Shown piece by piece: positions 41,945 to 50,771 of a DNA stretch of 51,460 bases (the stretch's first letter is position 1; each line of letters starts with the position of its first letter). The notes under the pieces were generated by a model, which saw only the letters and a list, made by a program, of their open reading frames with translations, was not told where the DNA came from and made no database searches. The translations under genes and the position numbers were made by a program. This stretch comes from Bacillus timonensis (lineage in GTDB: Bacteria; Bacillota; Bacilli; Bacillales; Bacillaceae_L): contig NZ_HE610987.1 of NCBI RefSeq assembly GCF_000285535.1, positions 390,704 to 442,163 of the forward strand, given 5' to 3'.

Positions 41945-42586
41945 TTATTTTACAAGAGAATGTTTAAATGCATATATGACTGCTTGTGTTCGATCTTGAA
42001 CCTCAAGTTTACTTAAAATGTTACTGACATGTACTTTTACCGTTTTTAGAGCAATAAATAGCTCGTCGGCAATTTCTTGATTTGTTTTGCCGTCAGCAAT
42101 AAGTAATAATATTTCCATTTCGCGGTTTGTTAATTCTTCATGAGGAAGATGTGTATCCTTTTGCCTCATTCGAACCATCATTTTCCCTGTAACCTCTGGT
42201 TCAAGTACTGATTGTCCGTGATACGTTTTTCTGACAGCTTCAGCAATTTCACTTGCCTTTGAGGTTTTCAACATATAGCTTGTGGCACCCGCTTCAAGTG
42301 CCGGATACACTTTTTCATCATCAATAAAGCTTGTCACAATAATAATTTTTGCCTCTGGCCAACTCTCGATGATTCTTCTTGTTGCTTCGATGCCGTCCAT
42401 TTCCTTCATTACTAAATCCATGAGAATAATATCAGGTCTAAGTTCTAACGCTAATTCGACCGCTTTTTTTCCATCATCAGCTTCCCCAATTACTTCAATA
42501 TCTGGCTGTGCAGATAAATAAGAAGAGACCCCTATCCTTACCATCTCATGATCATCGACAAATAATACCTTAATCATTTTCTTCAC
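41945..42586 (-). CDS. liaR: Response regulator LiaR
   Basis: 213 residues. Receiver domain with acidic pair DD ([11 protein letters not shown]), phospho-acceptor Asp in [13 protein letters not shown] (near 55), switch residues T and K (VTSFIDD, LKTS). C-terminal NarL/Lux[24 protein letters not shown] and [20 protein letters not shown]. Best fit is LiaR/VraR, the cell-envelope stress regulator. Overlaps liaS by 17 bp. Confidence 0.92.
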   Translation of the reverse strand: MKKMIKVLFVDDHEMVRIGVSSYLSAQPDIEVIGEADDGKKAVELALELRPDIILMDLVMKEMDGIEATRRIIESWPEAKIIIVTSFIDDEKVYPALEAGATSYMLKTSKASEIAEAVRKTYHGQSVLEPEVTGKMMVRMRQKDTHLPHEELTNREMEILLLIADGKTNQEIADELFIALKTVKVHVSNILSKLEVQDRTQAVIYAFKHSLVK

Positions 42587-43610
42587 CCTCTAATAATGGT
42601 ACTTTCACTTCAATACGTGTTCCTTTTTCTTTGATGCTAACGATGCGCATCGTGCCACCAATTTCAACTGCGCGTTCATACATATTTTGGAGCCCGTAGG
42701 ATCCTGTCTTTGCCTGTTCGACATCAAATCCAATTCCATCATCGACAATTCGTAAAATAATAAAATGATCTCTTTTAATTAACAGGACTTCTAACTGATT
42801 TGCTTTTGCATGGCGGAGGGTATTTGAAAGTGACTCTTGAAGGATGCGGAATAAATGGTCCTCGACCCCTTTATCAATTCGAAAATCCTCAATCTTTTTT
42901 TCGATTGTGACTGGTACTTTTTGTGCAAGTTCAACTATAAGTTCTTGAATGCCTTCCTGAAGCGTCTTTCCTTTTAATGCGACTGGACGTAAATGAAGCA
43001 AAAGTGCACGCATTTCTAATTGAGATTGATGAATCATTTCCTCAACTAGCTTAAATTGTTTTGCCTCACGTGCATCTGTTCGTGGCCTCGACTCATTGAT
43101 TGCGGACATCATCATCGAAGCCGCAAAAAGCTGTTGACTAACGGAATCATGGAGTTCTCTCGCTAACCGATTACGCTCCTCAGAAACAATCTTTTGAATA
43201 CGTTTTTCTTGGTCTTCCGCTTTTTCATTTGCAAGTTTTTGGGAAAGCTTCGTTTGTTCTGCAATATGAGCTTGAACCTTTTTAATCCGCTCCCATATTG
43301 TGCTTATTTCAATTGTTTGGTTTTCAGGGATTTCCGGTATCGCCCTTCCCTGTTCAATCTGATAAATCGCGTCAGACACGGAAAGCAATTGTTTTCTCCA
43401 TAAAACTCCTGACATAATGCCAAAAACAAGCCCGCCTATTAAGCTAAAGCTTATCGCAAGGATAATATAGGGAAGGTCCATGAACTCTGTTTGCCAAAGA
43501 GAACCCCAATTTGCTAATGGAAATGCCATAAACACAATGACATGAGCTAGTACAAATAAAGTCACCGAGACACAAATACCAACAATCATTTGTCTTTTTA
43601 TGGTACTCAT
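42570..43610 (-). CDS. liaS: Sensor histidine kinase LiaS
   Basis: 346 residues. Two membrane helices with a very short outside loop (intramembrane-sensing kinase), HAMP-like linker, HisKA_3 with [20 protein letters not shown] (phospho-His near 155), and HATPase_c with [20 protein letters not shown] and DDGIGFD. This is the LiaS/VraS type, controlled by LiaF. ATG overlaps the liaF stop by four bases (ATGA), so translation is coupled. Confidence 0.92.
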   Translation of the reverse strand: MSTIKRQMIVGICVSVTLFVLAHVIVFMAFPLANWGSLWQTEFMDLPYIILAISFSLIGGLVFGIMSGVLWRKQLLSVSDAIYQIEQGRAIPEIPENQTIEISTIWERIKKVQAHIAEQTKLSQKLANEKAEDQEKRIQKIVSEERNRLARELHDSVSQQLFAASMMMSAINESRPRTDAREAKQFKLVEEMIHQSQLEMRALLLHLRPVALKGKTLQEGIQELIVELAQKVPVTIEKKIEDFRIDKGVEDHLFRILQESLSNTLRHAKANQLEVLLIKRDHFIILRIVDDGIGFDVEQAKTGSYGLQNMYERAVEIGGTMRIVSIKEKGTRIEVKVPLLEGEEND

Positions 43611-44341
43611 GCTCGTTTCACCTCAAGATCTCCAACCCCAATTGAAGTTACTATTTTAAGCTTATGTTCAGCGTAATCGTATTGTTCAGTATGGTAATGC
43701 AGTGTTTGGTTGACGGTTTTATTGTCGTGATTTTCAAAAATCGTTGTTGCTCCGTAAAGAACAGAGTGATGCACCTTCACTTCTACCTCATATGGAACAA
43801 AAACTTGAACATTTCCAATCACATTGCGAATAAAAATAACCGACTCACCTTTAGGAAGAACCGTGTAGCTTAAATCGATAATGGTATCGCCAATTCCTGA
43901 TTGGATGTTCACATCATTCCATTCATAGACATACTCGGGTGTTTTTTGCCCGCCAAAAATGATGTTTTGAAACAAAGGTTGGCGCTTTATAATCGGTTCC
44001 TGTTGTGATGTTTTTTCCGTTTCTTTTATATCAGGTTTAATATAATGTGGTTTTTTCTTTGATTGAAAAAATTGAATGAGTAGATAGATTAGAGCTGCGA
44101 GAATTAAAAATTTGACTGTCATCATACCTAATATCGTAAATGCTAAACTAATCCATCCAAACCAAAACAGGACTTTTCCAAACGTTCTTGGCATTTTTTT
44201 ACGGCCAATATAAATACATCCAAACGAGATGATAAAAGAGAAAAGAACCCCGCCGTTAAAAAACGTAACTTCAATAACTAATAAAATAATTCCAAAAAGA
44301 ATAAATGCATTAAGATTGTCTGTTTTCATTTTATTTAACAA
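43607..44341 (-). CDS. liaF: LiaF, inhibitor of LiaSR
   Basis: About 244 residues: four short membrane helices (NAFILFGIILLVIEVTFFNG to MTVKFLILAALIYLLIQFF), then a soluble beta-rich domain with NVNIQSGIGDTIIDLSYTVL and [14 protein letters not shown], the DUF2154/LiaF C-terminal signature. LiaF keeps the LiaS kinase in check without envelope stress. TTG at 44341 is proposed (AAGGGAGG 10 bp upstream); ATG at 44329 is possible, and the longest frame to 44401 enters repeat DNA. Confidence 0.85.
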   Translation of the reverse strand: MLNKMKTDNLNAFILFGIILLVIEVTFFNGGVLFSFIISFGCIYIGRKKMPRTFGKVLFWFGWISLAFTILGMMTVKFLILAALIYLLIQFFQSKKKPHYIKPDIKETEKTSQQEPIIKRQPLFQNIIFGGQKTPEYVYEWNDVNIQSGIGDTIIDLSYTVLPKGESVIFIRNVIGNVQVFVPYEVEVKVHHSVLYGATTIFENHDNKTVNQTLHYHTEQYDYAEHKLKIVTSIGVGDLEVKRA

Positions 44342-44373
44342 GGTTCGAAAGCCTCCCTTCATATTAAATGAGT

Positions 44374-44475
44374 GTTCAAAAAGGAGGATGAAAAGGACCA
44401 CGCCGGCTTAGAGCGCCACGTCAACAAAGAAATTCGATCTGTCAATTTCACCGGACTTTTTGAACCTCCTCTTGA
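44374..44475. repeat. Repeat element with inverted ends between liaH and liaF
   Basis: Left end GTTCAAAAAGGAGGATG (44374-44390) and right end CTTTTTGAACCTCCTC (44456-44471) are inverted relative to each other. The right part recurs at 11445-11477. About 100 bp, non-coding. Confidence 0.55.
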
Positions 44476-44510
44476 ATGTATTGATTATTACCCGTAAATC
44501 TGGGCTAAGA

Positions 44511-44535
44511 AAGGCGTAGTTTGTCTACGCCTTCT
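44511..44535 (-). terminator. liaH terminator
   Basis: AAGGCGTAG/CTACGCCTT stem after the pspA-type gene, followed by TCTT on the minus strand. Confidence 0.7.
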
Positions 44536-44553
44536 TAGAATACCATGTTTTCA

Positions 44554-45201
44554 CTATGAAATTGAATGTGTTTCTTCATTTTTTATTTCTTTTTCAAGCT
44601 GTGCAATTCTTGCATCAATTGTGTTGCGATGGTAAGAGGAATTCACTTGATTTTCAAGTCGATCAAGATATGATTCCATTTCATCAAACGTTCTTGAAGC
44701 TTTATTGGTATATGCATTTGTATCAAGCACTTGGTTCATACGATGGTTCGCACGTGCAATGTTTTCACGTCCCATTAATTCCATCCGCTTAATATGCATA
44801 TCTTTTAATTTATGCTTCATTTCCTCATATTTTTTCTCAAGGCCGATGAGTTCTGTGCTCGCATTTTTAAATGCTTCTTCTAATTTAGCAGCGCGCTCCT
44901 CATATGCAGCTTGTTCCTGTACAGCAAACTCATATAGTTCCGTTTCCCCAGCCTGTTGTGCCACACCCGCTTGGTATTTACGCTTATCAGCAAGAGCCGC
45001 TGCCTCACGTTGCTCTCTAGCAAATTGATCCTTTAATGAGTGCTGACGCTCAACAAGTTTGCGGACTTTTTCTACCTCTGCCTCACATTGACGTAAGTAC
45101 TGGTTAAGTAATGCTATTGGATTTTTCTTTTCTTTTTCATCTAAAACACCGTGGAAATCTGCTAAAATTGTATCCTTTATACGAGTTAATAGGTTTGCCA
45201 T
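44554..45201 (-). CDS. liaH: PspA/IM30 family protein LiaH
   Basis: 215 residues beginning MANLLTRIKDTILADFHGVL, followed by long coiled-coil helices (LLNQYLRQCEAEVEKVRKLV; EKKYEEMKHKLKDMHIKRME), the typical PspA/LiaH architecture. It forms membrane-associated rings that protect the envelope. ATG at 45201 has AAAAGGAG 10 bp upstream; the in-frame ATG three codons earlier is too close. Downstream of liaI, and separated from liaF by a terminator and a repeat. Confidence 0.9.
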   Translation of the reverse strand: MANLLTRIKDTILADFHGVLDEKEKKNPIALLNQYLRQCEAEVEKVRKLVERQHSLKDQFAREQREAAALADKRKYQAGVAQQAGETELYEFAVQEQAAYEERAAKLEEAFKNASTELIGLEKKYEEMKHKLKDMHIKRMELMGRENIARANHRMNQVLDTNAYTNKASRTFDEMESYLDRLENQVNSSYHRNTIDARIAQLEKEIKNEETHSIS

Positions 45202-45249
45202 TTGTATCATTCTCCTTTTGTTTTGATTTTGTAGCCTTGTTTCAAAAAA

Positions 45250-45597
45250 TTAATGTTTGTTTAATTCAGCCCATTGTTTTTCAAAGTTAGTGAATGGGTC
45301 TGATGATTCAGTAATTACTTGATGCTTTTCTTTTTTCCATTTTTTAATGACAACGTAGAGGATATATGCTGCAACTACGCCTAAAATGGCTGGTACATTT
45401 GATGCTGAAGCGGTAATTGCGATAACTCCGATGATCGCCCATAGCACCTTACCTACTGTTGAATCTGTTTTGATAAACTGTTTAAAAGCAAAATACAGAA
45501 TCGCAAGGCTTATCACTAGACCAATCATTGGGCCAATATGTGATAAAAGCACAATTGCTGCAATACCTCCAAGAATAAACAATCCGAACTTTTTCAT
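45250..45597 (-). CDS. liaI: LiaI-like small membrane protein
   Basis: 115 residues: MKKFGLFILGGIAAIVLLSH, GPMIGLVISLAILYFAFKQF and further helix VLWAIIGVIAITASASNVPA, ending in a soluble tail SDPFTNFEKQWAELNKH. This matches the LiaI / Listeria lmo0954-type family, which anchors LiaH/PspA to the membrane. First gene of the lia-type operon. A LiaR operator is not obvious to me upstream. Confidence 0.8.
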   Translation of the reverse strand: MKKFGLFILGGIAAIVLLSHIGPMIGLVISLAILYFAFKQFIKTDSTVGKVLWAIIGVIAITASASNVPAILGVVAAYILYVVIKKWKKEKHQVITESSDPFTNFEKQWAELNKH

Positions 45598-45714
45598 GTT
45601 TACTTCCTCCTTTCATGATTCAATCTTATCCTGAATTTCACTTTGTCATAATGAGCCGCAGTTATATTTTTCACTAGGACCTGAGGCGTAGGGTCACTAA
45701 GTTTTAGATGAAAA

Positions 45715-45744
45715 AAGGGTCTGCTCTTGTACGAGCAAACCCTT
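45715..45744 (-). terminator. Glycosylase terminator
   Basis: AAGGGTCTGCTC/GAGCAAACCCTT with T-run on the minus strand, beginning inside the TAA stop. Confidence 0.75.
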
Positions 45745-46330
45745 ATCTTTTGCGAGAAACAAACGGATTGTCTGTAATCCAAAATCGCCATGGATACTCC
45801 TTTGCTTCACCTGAATTTTCGATTCCAATTCGTGGTCCGGTAGAGATATTTTCGGGAGTATACCCTTTTGCGATATAAATAGGCGGTTTAAAAAGGGGAA
45901 GTCCATAGTCTTCCATTGAAATCCCTAAAGCCTTTGTTAGTTTTCCGGGGCCATTGGTTAAATTTTTTTGTGGCATTTCCCCGCGTCGATGGTACATGTG
46001 GTCAATTCCTTCGTCTGGCTCAACTGCTCGTATTAAAACAGATTCCGGAACTTCAATTTCACCACTTACTACATTAATAAGACAATGCGTGTGCATTCGA
46101 TGGGTGTAGGCATATCCAGGTTTCCCGAACATTACTTCGGTACGTTTCGTCCGTCTGTTTTGATAGGAGTGCGCTGCCTGATCTTTCGGACCTCGGTAGG
46201 CCTCGGTTTCAACGATGTAGCCTGAAGTGATACCTTCGTCGGTTTGTTTTACAAGCTTACATCCGAGGAGAGCTTTGGCTAGTTCTAATGTAGGTTGATG
46301 AAAAAATGATTCAGGTAAAATTTCGGTCAT
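45743..46330 (-). CDS. DNA-3-methyladenine glycosylase (AAG/MPG family)
   Basis: 195 residues. IVETEAYRGPKDQAAHSYQN contains the catalytic Glu of the MPG fold, and EVMFGKPGYAYTHRMHTHCL the DNA-intercalating loop; NLTNGPGKLTKALGI is the usual C-terminal signature. It excises alkylated purines in base-excision repair. The HRMHTHC segment replaces the more usual YGMHYC wording. Single gene; ATG at 46330. Confidence 0.9.
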   Translation of the reverse strand: MTEILPESFFHQPTLELAKALLGCKLVKQTDEGITSGYIVETEAYRGPKDQAAHSYQNRRTKRTEVMFGKPGYAYTHRMHTHCLINVVSGEIEVPESVLIRAVEPDEGIDHMYHRRGEMPQKNLTNGPGKLTKALGISMEDYGLPLFKPPIYIAKGYTPENISTGPRIGIENSGEAKEYPWRFWITDNPFVSRKR

Positions 46331-46513
46331 GATTGCTCCTTGTGTTGGTTTTAGGTTTAGTATGGATGTGAAAGAACGAGTGTATTCTAGGGATTGGTAG
46401 GCTGTGGCAACGGACGTTATTTAGCAATATGAAAATGACCCTTCCATCAGCAGGTTGAGGTACCAGAATTACCGTTTTCACTAATACCGGACAATTCGTG
46501 AGAGTTTCCATGC

Positions 46514-46608
46514 TATCGATTTTGATTCTATCCGTTTGAGTTGCGTTTTATCGTTTATATTTCGATTCTACCCGTTTTAATCCAGTTCTATCGATTTCAG
46601 GCGCACTC
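46514..46608. repeat. 20-bp degenerate tandem repeat
   Basis: Units beginning TATC/TACC at 46514, 46529, 46549, 46569 and 46589; the last four are exactly 20 bp apart with pattern TAtCcgTTTnnnTtnnnTTc. The rest of the gene-free stretch 46331-46705 shows nothing else that I can name. Confidence 0.6.
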
Positions 46609-46705
46609 ATCTTACGAACGTAAAAAAAATTACTCTGCAAAGAAAATATCTATTGCATTCAAACGAAAATTAGTTTACTCTAAAAAGTAACAGGAGGTGT
46701 AAATT

Positions 46706-47752
46706 TTGGAAGATATTCGACTCAATGTATCTTTACTTCGTAGAAGAGTACCTAATTTAACAACTGCGGCTCGCTCGGTTGGATTACGCCCTGCGACTGT
46801 ATCAAATCTGTGTACGGGAAAAATTCCGGTTGGGCGAGCAGAAGTGCGCACATTAGTGGCGCTTGCTGATTTAGCTGAATGTAGTTTGGATGAATTACTA
46901 ATTCGAGGGGAGAAAATTGAAATGATTGAAACTGGGATTAAAACGCTTGATGTTTTTGCACCATTAGCAAAAGGTGGGACTGTTGGTCTTGTAGCTCGTC
47001 CTGGAATGGGCCAGCTTGTAGTACTTGCAGAACTATTCCATCGCTTACGTACCAATGATTATGTATCCGTATTGCTTTTGCCGGAAGGTGATCACCCAGA
47101 AGTCAATGATATTTTGGATGAAGTTCAACTCCAAGTAAAAACAATTCAAGAAGCGTACGAGGAAATTGCAAAGCTTGGTAAAACGACAGAAGTCGCATTT
47201 GCGGCGGATCGTTCCCATGTTATCACAGGAGAAATCCAAGCCTTACAGGAGAGATTGCATTCTATTGGGATTGATTCTGTCACGACCATTCTTGTTGATT
47301 TAAAAGGTGACGTTGTGGATGAGGACGTTCCATTTGGACCACTTGAAACATTATGGCAATTCGACGCTGACCTCACTGCTAGACATCAATATCCTGCCAT
47401 TAACCCAGTTTACTCTACCTCTTCTGTTCTCGAAGGGGCACATCTAGATCAAACACATTTTACAATCCAGCAGCGTGCAAAAAAACTATTACGAAGATAT
47501 CGTGAGCTCCGTTCACTCGTTAGCGTTCACGGGCTTGAAAAGCTACCAGAAGCTGAGGTTCAAACTTACAAACGTGGGGAACGTCTTGAAGCATATCTGA
47601 CACAACCTTTTTATGTCGCAGAAGCCTTTACTGGTAAAAAGGGGGAAACCATCAGCTTACAGGATACTTTACAAGATATCCGAAAGATTCTTGATGGCTC
47701 AACCGATTCTAATGAAGTGGCAGACTTAGCCTATATCGGAAAACTAAGTTAA
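46706..47752 (+). CDS. HTH protein fused to a degenerate F1-ATPase beta-like domain
   Basis: 348 residues. Residues 5-65 form a helix-turn-helix (TTAARSVGLRPATVSNLCTG). From residue 72 the protein follows the ATP synthase beta subunit: ETGIKTLDVFAPLAKGGTVG (beta: [20 protein letters not shown]), VARPGMGQLVVLAEL at the P-loop, YPAINPVYSTSSVLEG (beta: YPAVDPLDSTSRML), LLRRYRELRSLVSVHG, and LTQPFYVAEAFTG. The Walker A Lys and Thr are lost (GMGQL for GVGKT) and the catalytic GERTREGND is PEGDHPEVND, so it should not hydrolyse ATP. Probably a DNA-binding regulator. TTG start with AGGAGGTG upstream. Confidence 0.75.
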   Translation: MEDIRLNVSLLRRRVPNLTTAARSVGLRPATVSNLCTGKIPVGRAEVRTLVALADLAECSLDELLIRGEKIEMIETGIKTLDVFAPLAKGGTVGLVARPGMGQLVVLAELFHRLRTNDYVSVLLLPEGDHPEVNDILDEVQLQVKTIQEAYEEIAKLGKTTEVAFAADRSHVITGEIQALQERLHSIGIDSVTTILVDLKGDVVDEDVPFGPLETLWQFDADLTARHQYPAINPVYSTSSVLEGAHLDQTHFTIQQRAKKLLRRYRELRSLVSVHGLEKLPEAEVQTYKRGERLEAYLTQPFYVAEAFTGKKGETISLQDTLQDIRKILDGSTDSNEVADLAYIGKLS

Positions 47753-47757
47753 ATACC

Positions 47758-47787
47758 AAAAGGCAGGAACTACTTCCTGCCTTTTTT
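47758..47787. terminator. Bidirectional terminator
   Basis: AAAAGGCAGGA/TCCTGCCTTTT with loop ACTACT, then T-run. The ctaG stop codon is inside. Confidence 0.85.
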
Positions 47788-48597
47788 CATAAACAACCAT
47801 AACGTACTTATGCCAAAAATCAATGCTTGGGAGATAAATAAGATAATCGCTCCGTTCCTTTGTTCACTAATTGGTGGATATGGTAGCAGTGTTTCTAATA
47901 AATCTGGTGGAACCTCCTCGCCAATAGGCATGCATAATGCCAATGCCGCAAGCATCTGACTTGTGTCACTGTAGACTGTATACAATTCACCATTTGCCAG
48001 CCACAAAAAGAGCGTTAATGGAACAAATAACACAATATTGACCACGATATAAATGAGCTTTTGCTTAAAAGTCAAAGTGTCATACTCTCTAATTGGTCCG
48101 ATAATTGGCCACCACAAGAGGACGGCTGCAACGATTAACCCGACTAAAAAGAAGTAGTTTGTAAAATATCCAGTTCGAATCCAATCAAATACAACTGGCA
48201 CATGATATCCGATAAACAAACTGTAAAATAAAACTATCGCAAACAATGGATGAGTCAAAAATCGATATACCTTTTTGATAACCTTGTTTTTAAGCATCTT
48301 TTCAAGCAGGTTTGTCTTTATTCCGATAACAATCAAAGGTGCTGCAATGAATAGGACAATGACAATCTGAATGATATGAGCGCGAAACAGCAAGCGTCCC
48401 AAGAGGTTTAGTGGACTACCCACCGCAAAAAGAATCAACAGCATACTCCCTGCAAACGCGATTGATTTATATTTTTTATGATCCTTTGGTGTCGGTAAAA
48501 GGAACATATATAAAACAATTAATATCAGTGAGAAAAAAATGACCCCACCGTTCCATTGGGCGTGAAAACTAAATCCATCTAAAATTTGACTAATCAC
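47770..48597 (-). CDS. CtaG-like cytochrome c oxidase assembly protein
   Basis: 275 residues and about seven helices. FSFHAQWNGGVIFFSLILIV, LLGRLLFRAHIIQIVIVLFI, VVFDWIRTGYFTNYFFLVGL and WWPIIGPIREYDTLTFKQKL match the caa3_CtaG family, needed for CuA/CuB insertion in caa3 oxidase. The surrounding ctaABCDEF genes are absent, so this is a stand-alone copy. GTG start at 48597, weak ribosome site. Confidence 0.85.
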   Translation of the reverse strand: MISQILDGFSFHAQWNGGVIFFSLILIVLYMFLLPTPKDHKKYKSIAFAGSMLLILFAVGSPLNLLGRLLFRAHIIQIVIVLFIAAPLIVIGIKTNLLEKMLKNKVIKKVYRFLTHPLFAIVLFYSLFIGYHVPVVFDWIRTGYFTNYFFLVGLIVAAVLLWWPIIGPIREYDTLTFKQKLIYIVVNIVLFVPLTLFLWLANGELYTVYSDTSQMLAALALCMPIGEEVPPDLLETLLPYPPISEQRNGAIILFISQALIFGISTLWLFMKKGRK

Positions 48598-48756
48598 ACT
48601 ATCACCAGCTTTATGATTTTGTTCAGAAAGCCATCATTCGGTACTCACACAACCTGACCCTCTAAACATACTCTTCTATAGTAATTGTAAATCTTTACAC
48701 ACTTTACGGAATATGATTTATATCACATGTCGTTTTTCAGACATTTTTCAGACAAA

Positions 48757-48796
48757 AAAAATCCATAATTACACCTCTGAATGTAATTATGGATTC
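48757..48796 (-). terminator. GNAT gene terminator
   Basis: ATCCATAATTACA/TGTAATTATGGAT perfect 13-bp stem with a seven-T run on the minus strand. Confidence 0.85.
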
Positions 48797-48801
48797 TTTG
48801 A

Positions 48802-49482
48802 TTATAGTGGTAATAGATTTACTGACTCTTTTTCCTTTAACCCATTGACCATTTCTTGCCACTCTACAGGTTTGTTTGGAAGAACCGTGTAATACGTGGT
48901 TAAGAAATCAACGACTAATTGACTTGGTAATTGATTCACTTGTTCATCACCAGGCATAAAGCATAAATCAAGCCCCTTCACGGCTTCACCATCATTGTTC
49001 CATGATGGGTGAACATAATCAAGTTCAAGACGTTTATAGCCGAGATGAGAAAGAACCTCGCGACGAACAAAAGGGTCCATCGGCTTCACTGTTCCAAACT
49101 CATAGTGTGCTACCTGATATGGGTCATAGATTTCTGCAAACATGCCGAACAGCTCTTTTCCATTTGCCCTGGCAAGCTCCTCTAAATCTTTGCTGCGATT
49201 TTGCGCTAAAAAGCGACCGATACTTAAACCAGGCTGACCAATGATTGTAAAATCAGTCATCGCAATATTCCAGTCTGGATAATAACGATACTCAGTTGCC
49301 CCAACAACCTCATCCTCATGCACGGCAACAAATACACGGATACTTGGGTCTTCAAGTGGCTCCTTCCAAAGTTCAAAATCTAATACTTCTTCTTTCGGAA
49401 ATACATTCTTCATTAATTCATGCATTTTGAAAAACAATGGGTCATTGATGCTTGTTATTCTTTTATAATCCAACTCTTTCAC
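48802..49482 (-). CDS. GNAT-family N-acetyltransferase
   Basis: 226 residues. VRVFVAVHEDEVVGATEYRY (as IRVFVAVHEDEVVGATEY) is the central beta strand of the GNAT fold, and GQPGLSIGRFLAQNRSKDLE the acetyl-CoA loop region. Substrate unknown. It sits downstream of a nitrilase gene; in B. subtilis YhcX the two domains are one protein in the same functional pairing, so they probably act together. ATG at 49482. Confidence 0.82.
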   Translation of the reverse strand: MKELDYKRITSINDPLFFKMHELMKNVFPKEEVLDFELWKEPLEDPSIRVFVAVHEDEVVGATEYRYYPDWNIAMTDFTIIGQPGLSIGRFLAQNRSKDLEELARANGKELFGMFAEIYDPYQVAHYEFGTVKPMDPFVRREVLSHLGYKRLELDYVHPSWNNDGEAVKGLDLCFMPGDEQVNQLPSQLVVDFLTTYYTVLPNKPVEWQEMVNGLKEKESVNLLPL

Positions 49483-49495
49483 TCTCCTTTTTAAT

Positions 49496-49560
49496 CAAAT
49501 GCGCTTTGGCGAATTTGTTCCCGATTTTTAGGCCCACAGGATGTGGAGTTTTTAGTCTTT
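49496..49560. repeat. Hairpin repeat, copy 2
   Basis: CAAATGCGCTTTGGCGAATTTG at 49496-49517 without perfect pairing, then GGCCCACAGGATGTGG and TTAGTCTTTG. Diverged copy of 12566-12660; lies between nitrilase and GNAT genes. Confidence 0.55.
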
Positions 49561-49637
49561 GTTCTTACTATCAAAAAATTTCCATTAAAAAATCGTGGCA
49601 TCCGCCGGAGGTACTAACTTTATTGATTGGAATAAAG

Positions 49638-50495
49638 TTATTTCCAATCAGGATAAAGGTCAGTTCTACGATCACGCCAAGTAGTAACTGAACCACGTTC
49701 ACGAACTTCATATAAAAGATCCAAATCCAGGTCAGCAGTTACAATCATATCGTTATTCATTTCGCCTTCCACTAGAATCCCTTTTGGTGGGAATGGAATA
49801 TCATTTGGTGTAATCACTGCTGCTTGGCCAAAATTAGCACGCATAAAATCAACCGTTGGCAAAGAACCAACAGTACCTGTACCCACTACATAGACTTGGT
49901 TTTCCACTGCTCTTGCATGGCTTGTATAGCGCACGCGATGGAAACCATGGCGATCATCTGTACATGACGGGCAGAAGATTACATCTGCACCTTTAGCTTT
50001 CGCGATTCGAACGATTTCAGGGAACTCAATATCATAGCAGGTTAACATTGCAATGCGTCCTTTTTCTGTATCAAAAACTTGGAAGTCTTCCCCAGGCGAC
50101 ATATTCCACTCATGAACTTCTGTAGGTGTAATATGAAGCTTTGCCTGCTCTCCCACTCTTCCATCTGGATAAAATAAATGAGCAACATTGTTGAGGTGGT
50201 CCCCCTTGCGAACTACATGTGTTCCGCCAATGATGTGCACATTATATTGTTTTGCAAGATTAGAAAACAATGCTCTATACCTTTCCGTAAAGCTTGGTAG
50301 GTCGTCAATTGTTAGACTTGAGCCATCTTCCCTACCAATTGATAAAAGCTGGGTTGTAAAAAATTCAGGAAACAGAATAAACTCTGCATCGAATTCCATA
50401 GCTGTTTTAATATAATGCTCACATTGAGCCGCAAATTCATCAAAGGAACGAATGGTATGAAGATGATATTGCACGGCTGAAACCCTCATTTTCAA
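49638..50495 (-). CDS. Carbon-nitrogen hydrolase (nitrilase superfamily)
   Basis: 285 residues. Catalytic triad visible: Glu in ILFPEFFTT (near 44), Lys in EQAKLHITPTE (near 117), Cys in MLTCYDIEFPE (near 152). The closing motif FCPSCTDDRHGFHRVRYTSH, then ARAVENQVYVV, is typical of the YhcX-like group of amidases. Substrate unknown. TTG at 50495 has GGGGG 8 bp upstream; ATG at 50489 is possible. Upstream of the GNAT gene on the same strand. Confidence 0.88.
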   Translation of the reverse strand: MKMRVSAVQYHLHTIRSFDEFAAQCEHYIKTAMEFDAEFILFPEFFTTQLLSIGREDGSSLTIDDLPSFTERYRALFSNLAKQYNVHIIGGTHVVRKGDHLNNVAHLFYPDGRVGEQAKLHITPTEVHEWNMSPGEDFQVFDTEKGRIAMLTCYDIEFPEIVRIAKAKGADVIFCPSCTDDRHGFHRVRYTSHARAVENQVYVVGTGTVGSLPTVDFMRANFGQAAVITPNDIPFPPKGILVEGEMNNDMIVTADLDLDLLYEVRERGSVTTWRDRRTDLYPDWK

Positions 50496-50771
50496 ATTGA
50501 GATCCCCCTTTAATTAAGTATGTTTATATGTGGATTATTAACTATTTTAATCATTGAAACAAGTAAATTGTCTCATTTCATATTAGACTAAGATCATTTT
50601 ATTCTCAAAAACCTTTTTTTGCCAAATTTATTCTTCCCCCAGACACAGGCTTTATGTTAAGATAGGGCTTGTTTGTATCACTTTTGTAAAAATCTCGTAA
50701 TAATAATGAAACGTTTTTGCAACATAAACGTCTTATATAGTGAAGAATATTCAGCAAAGAAGGAATGCCTA

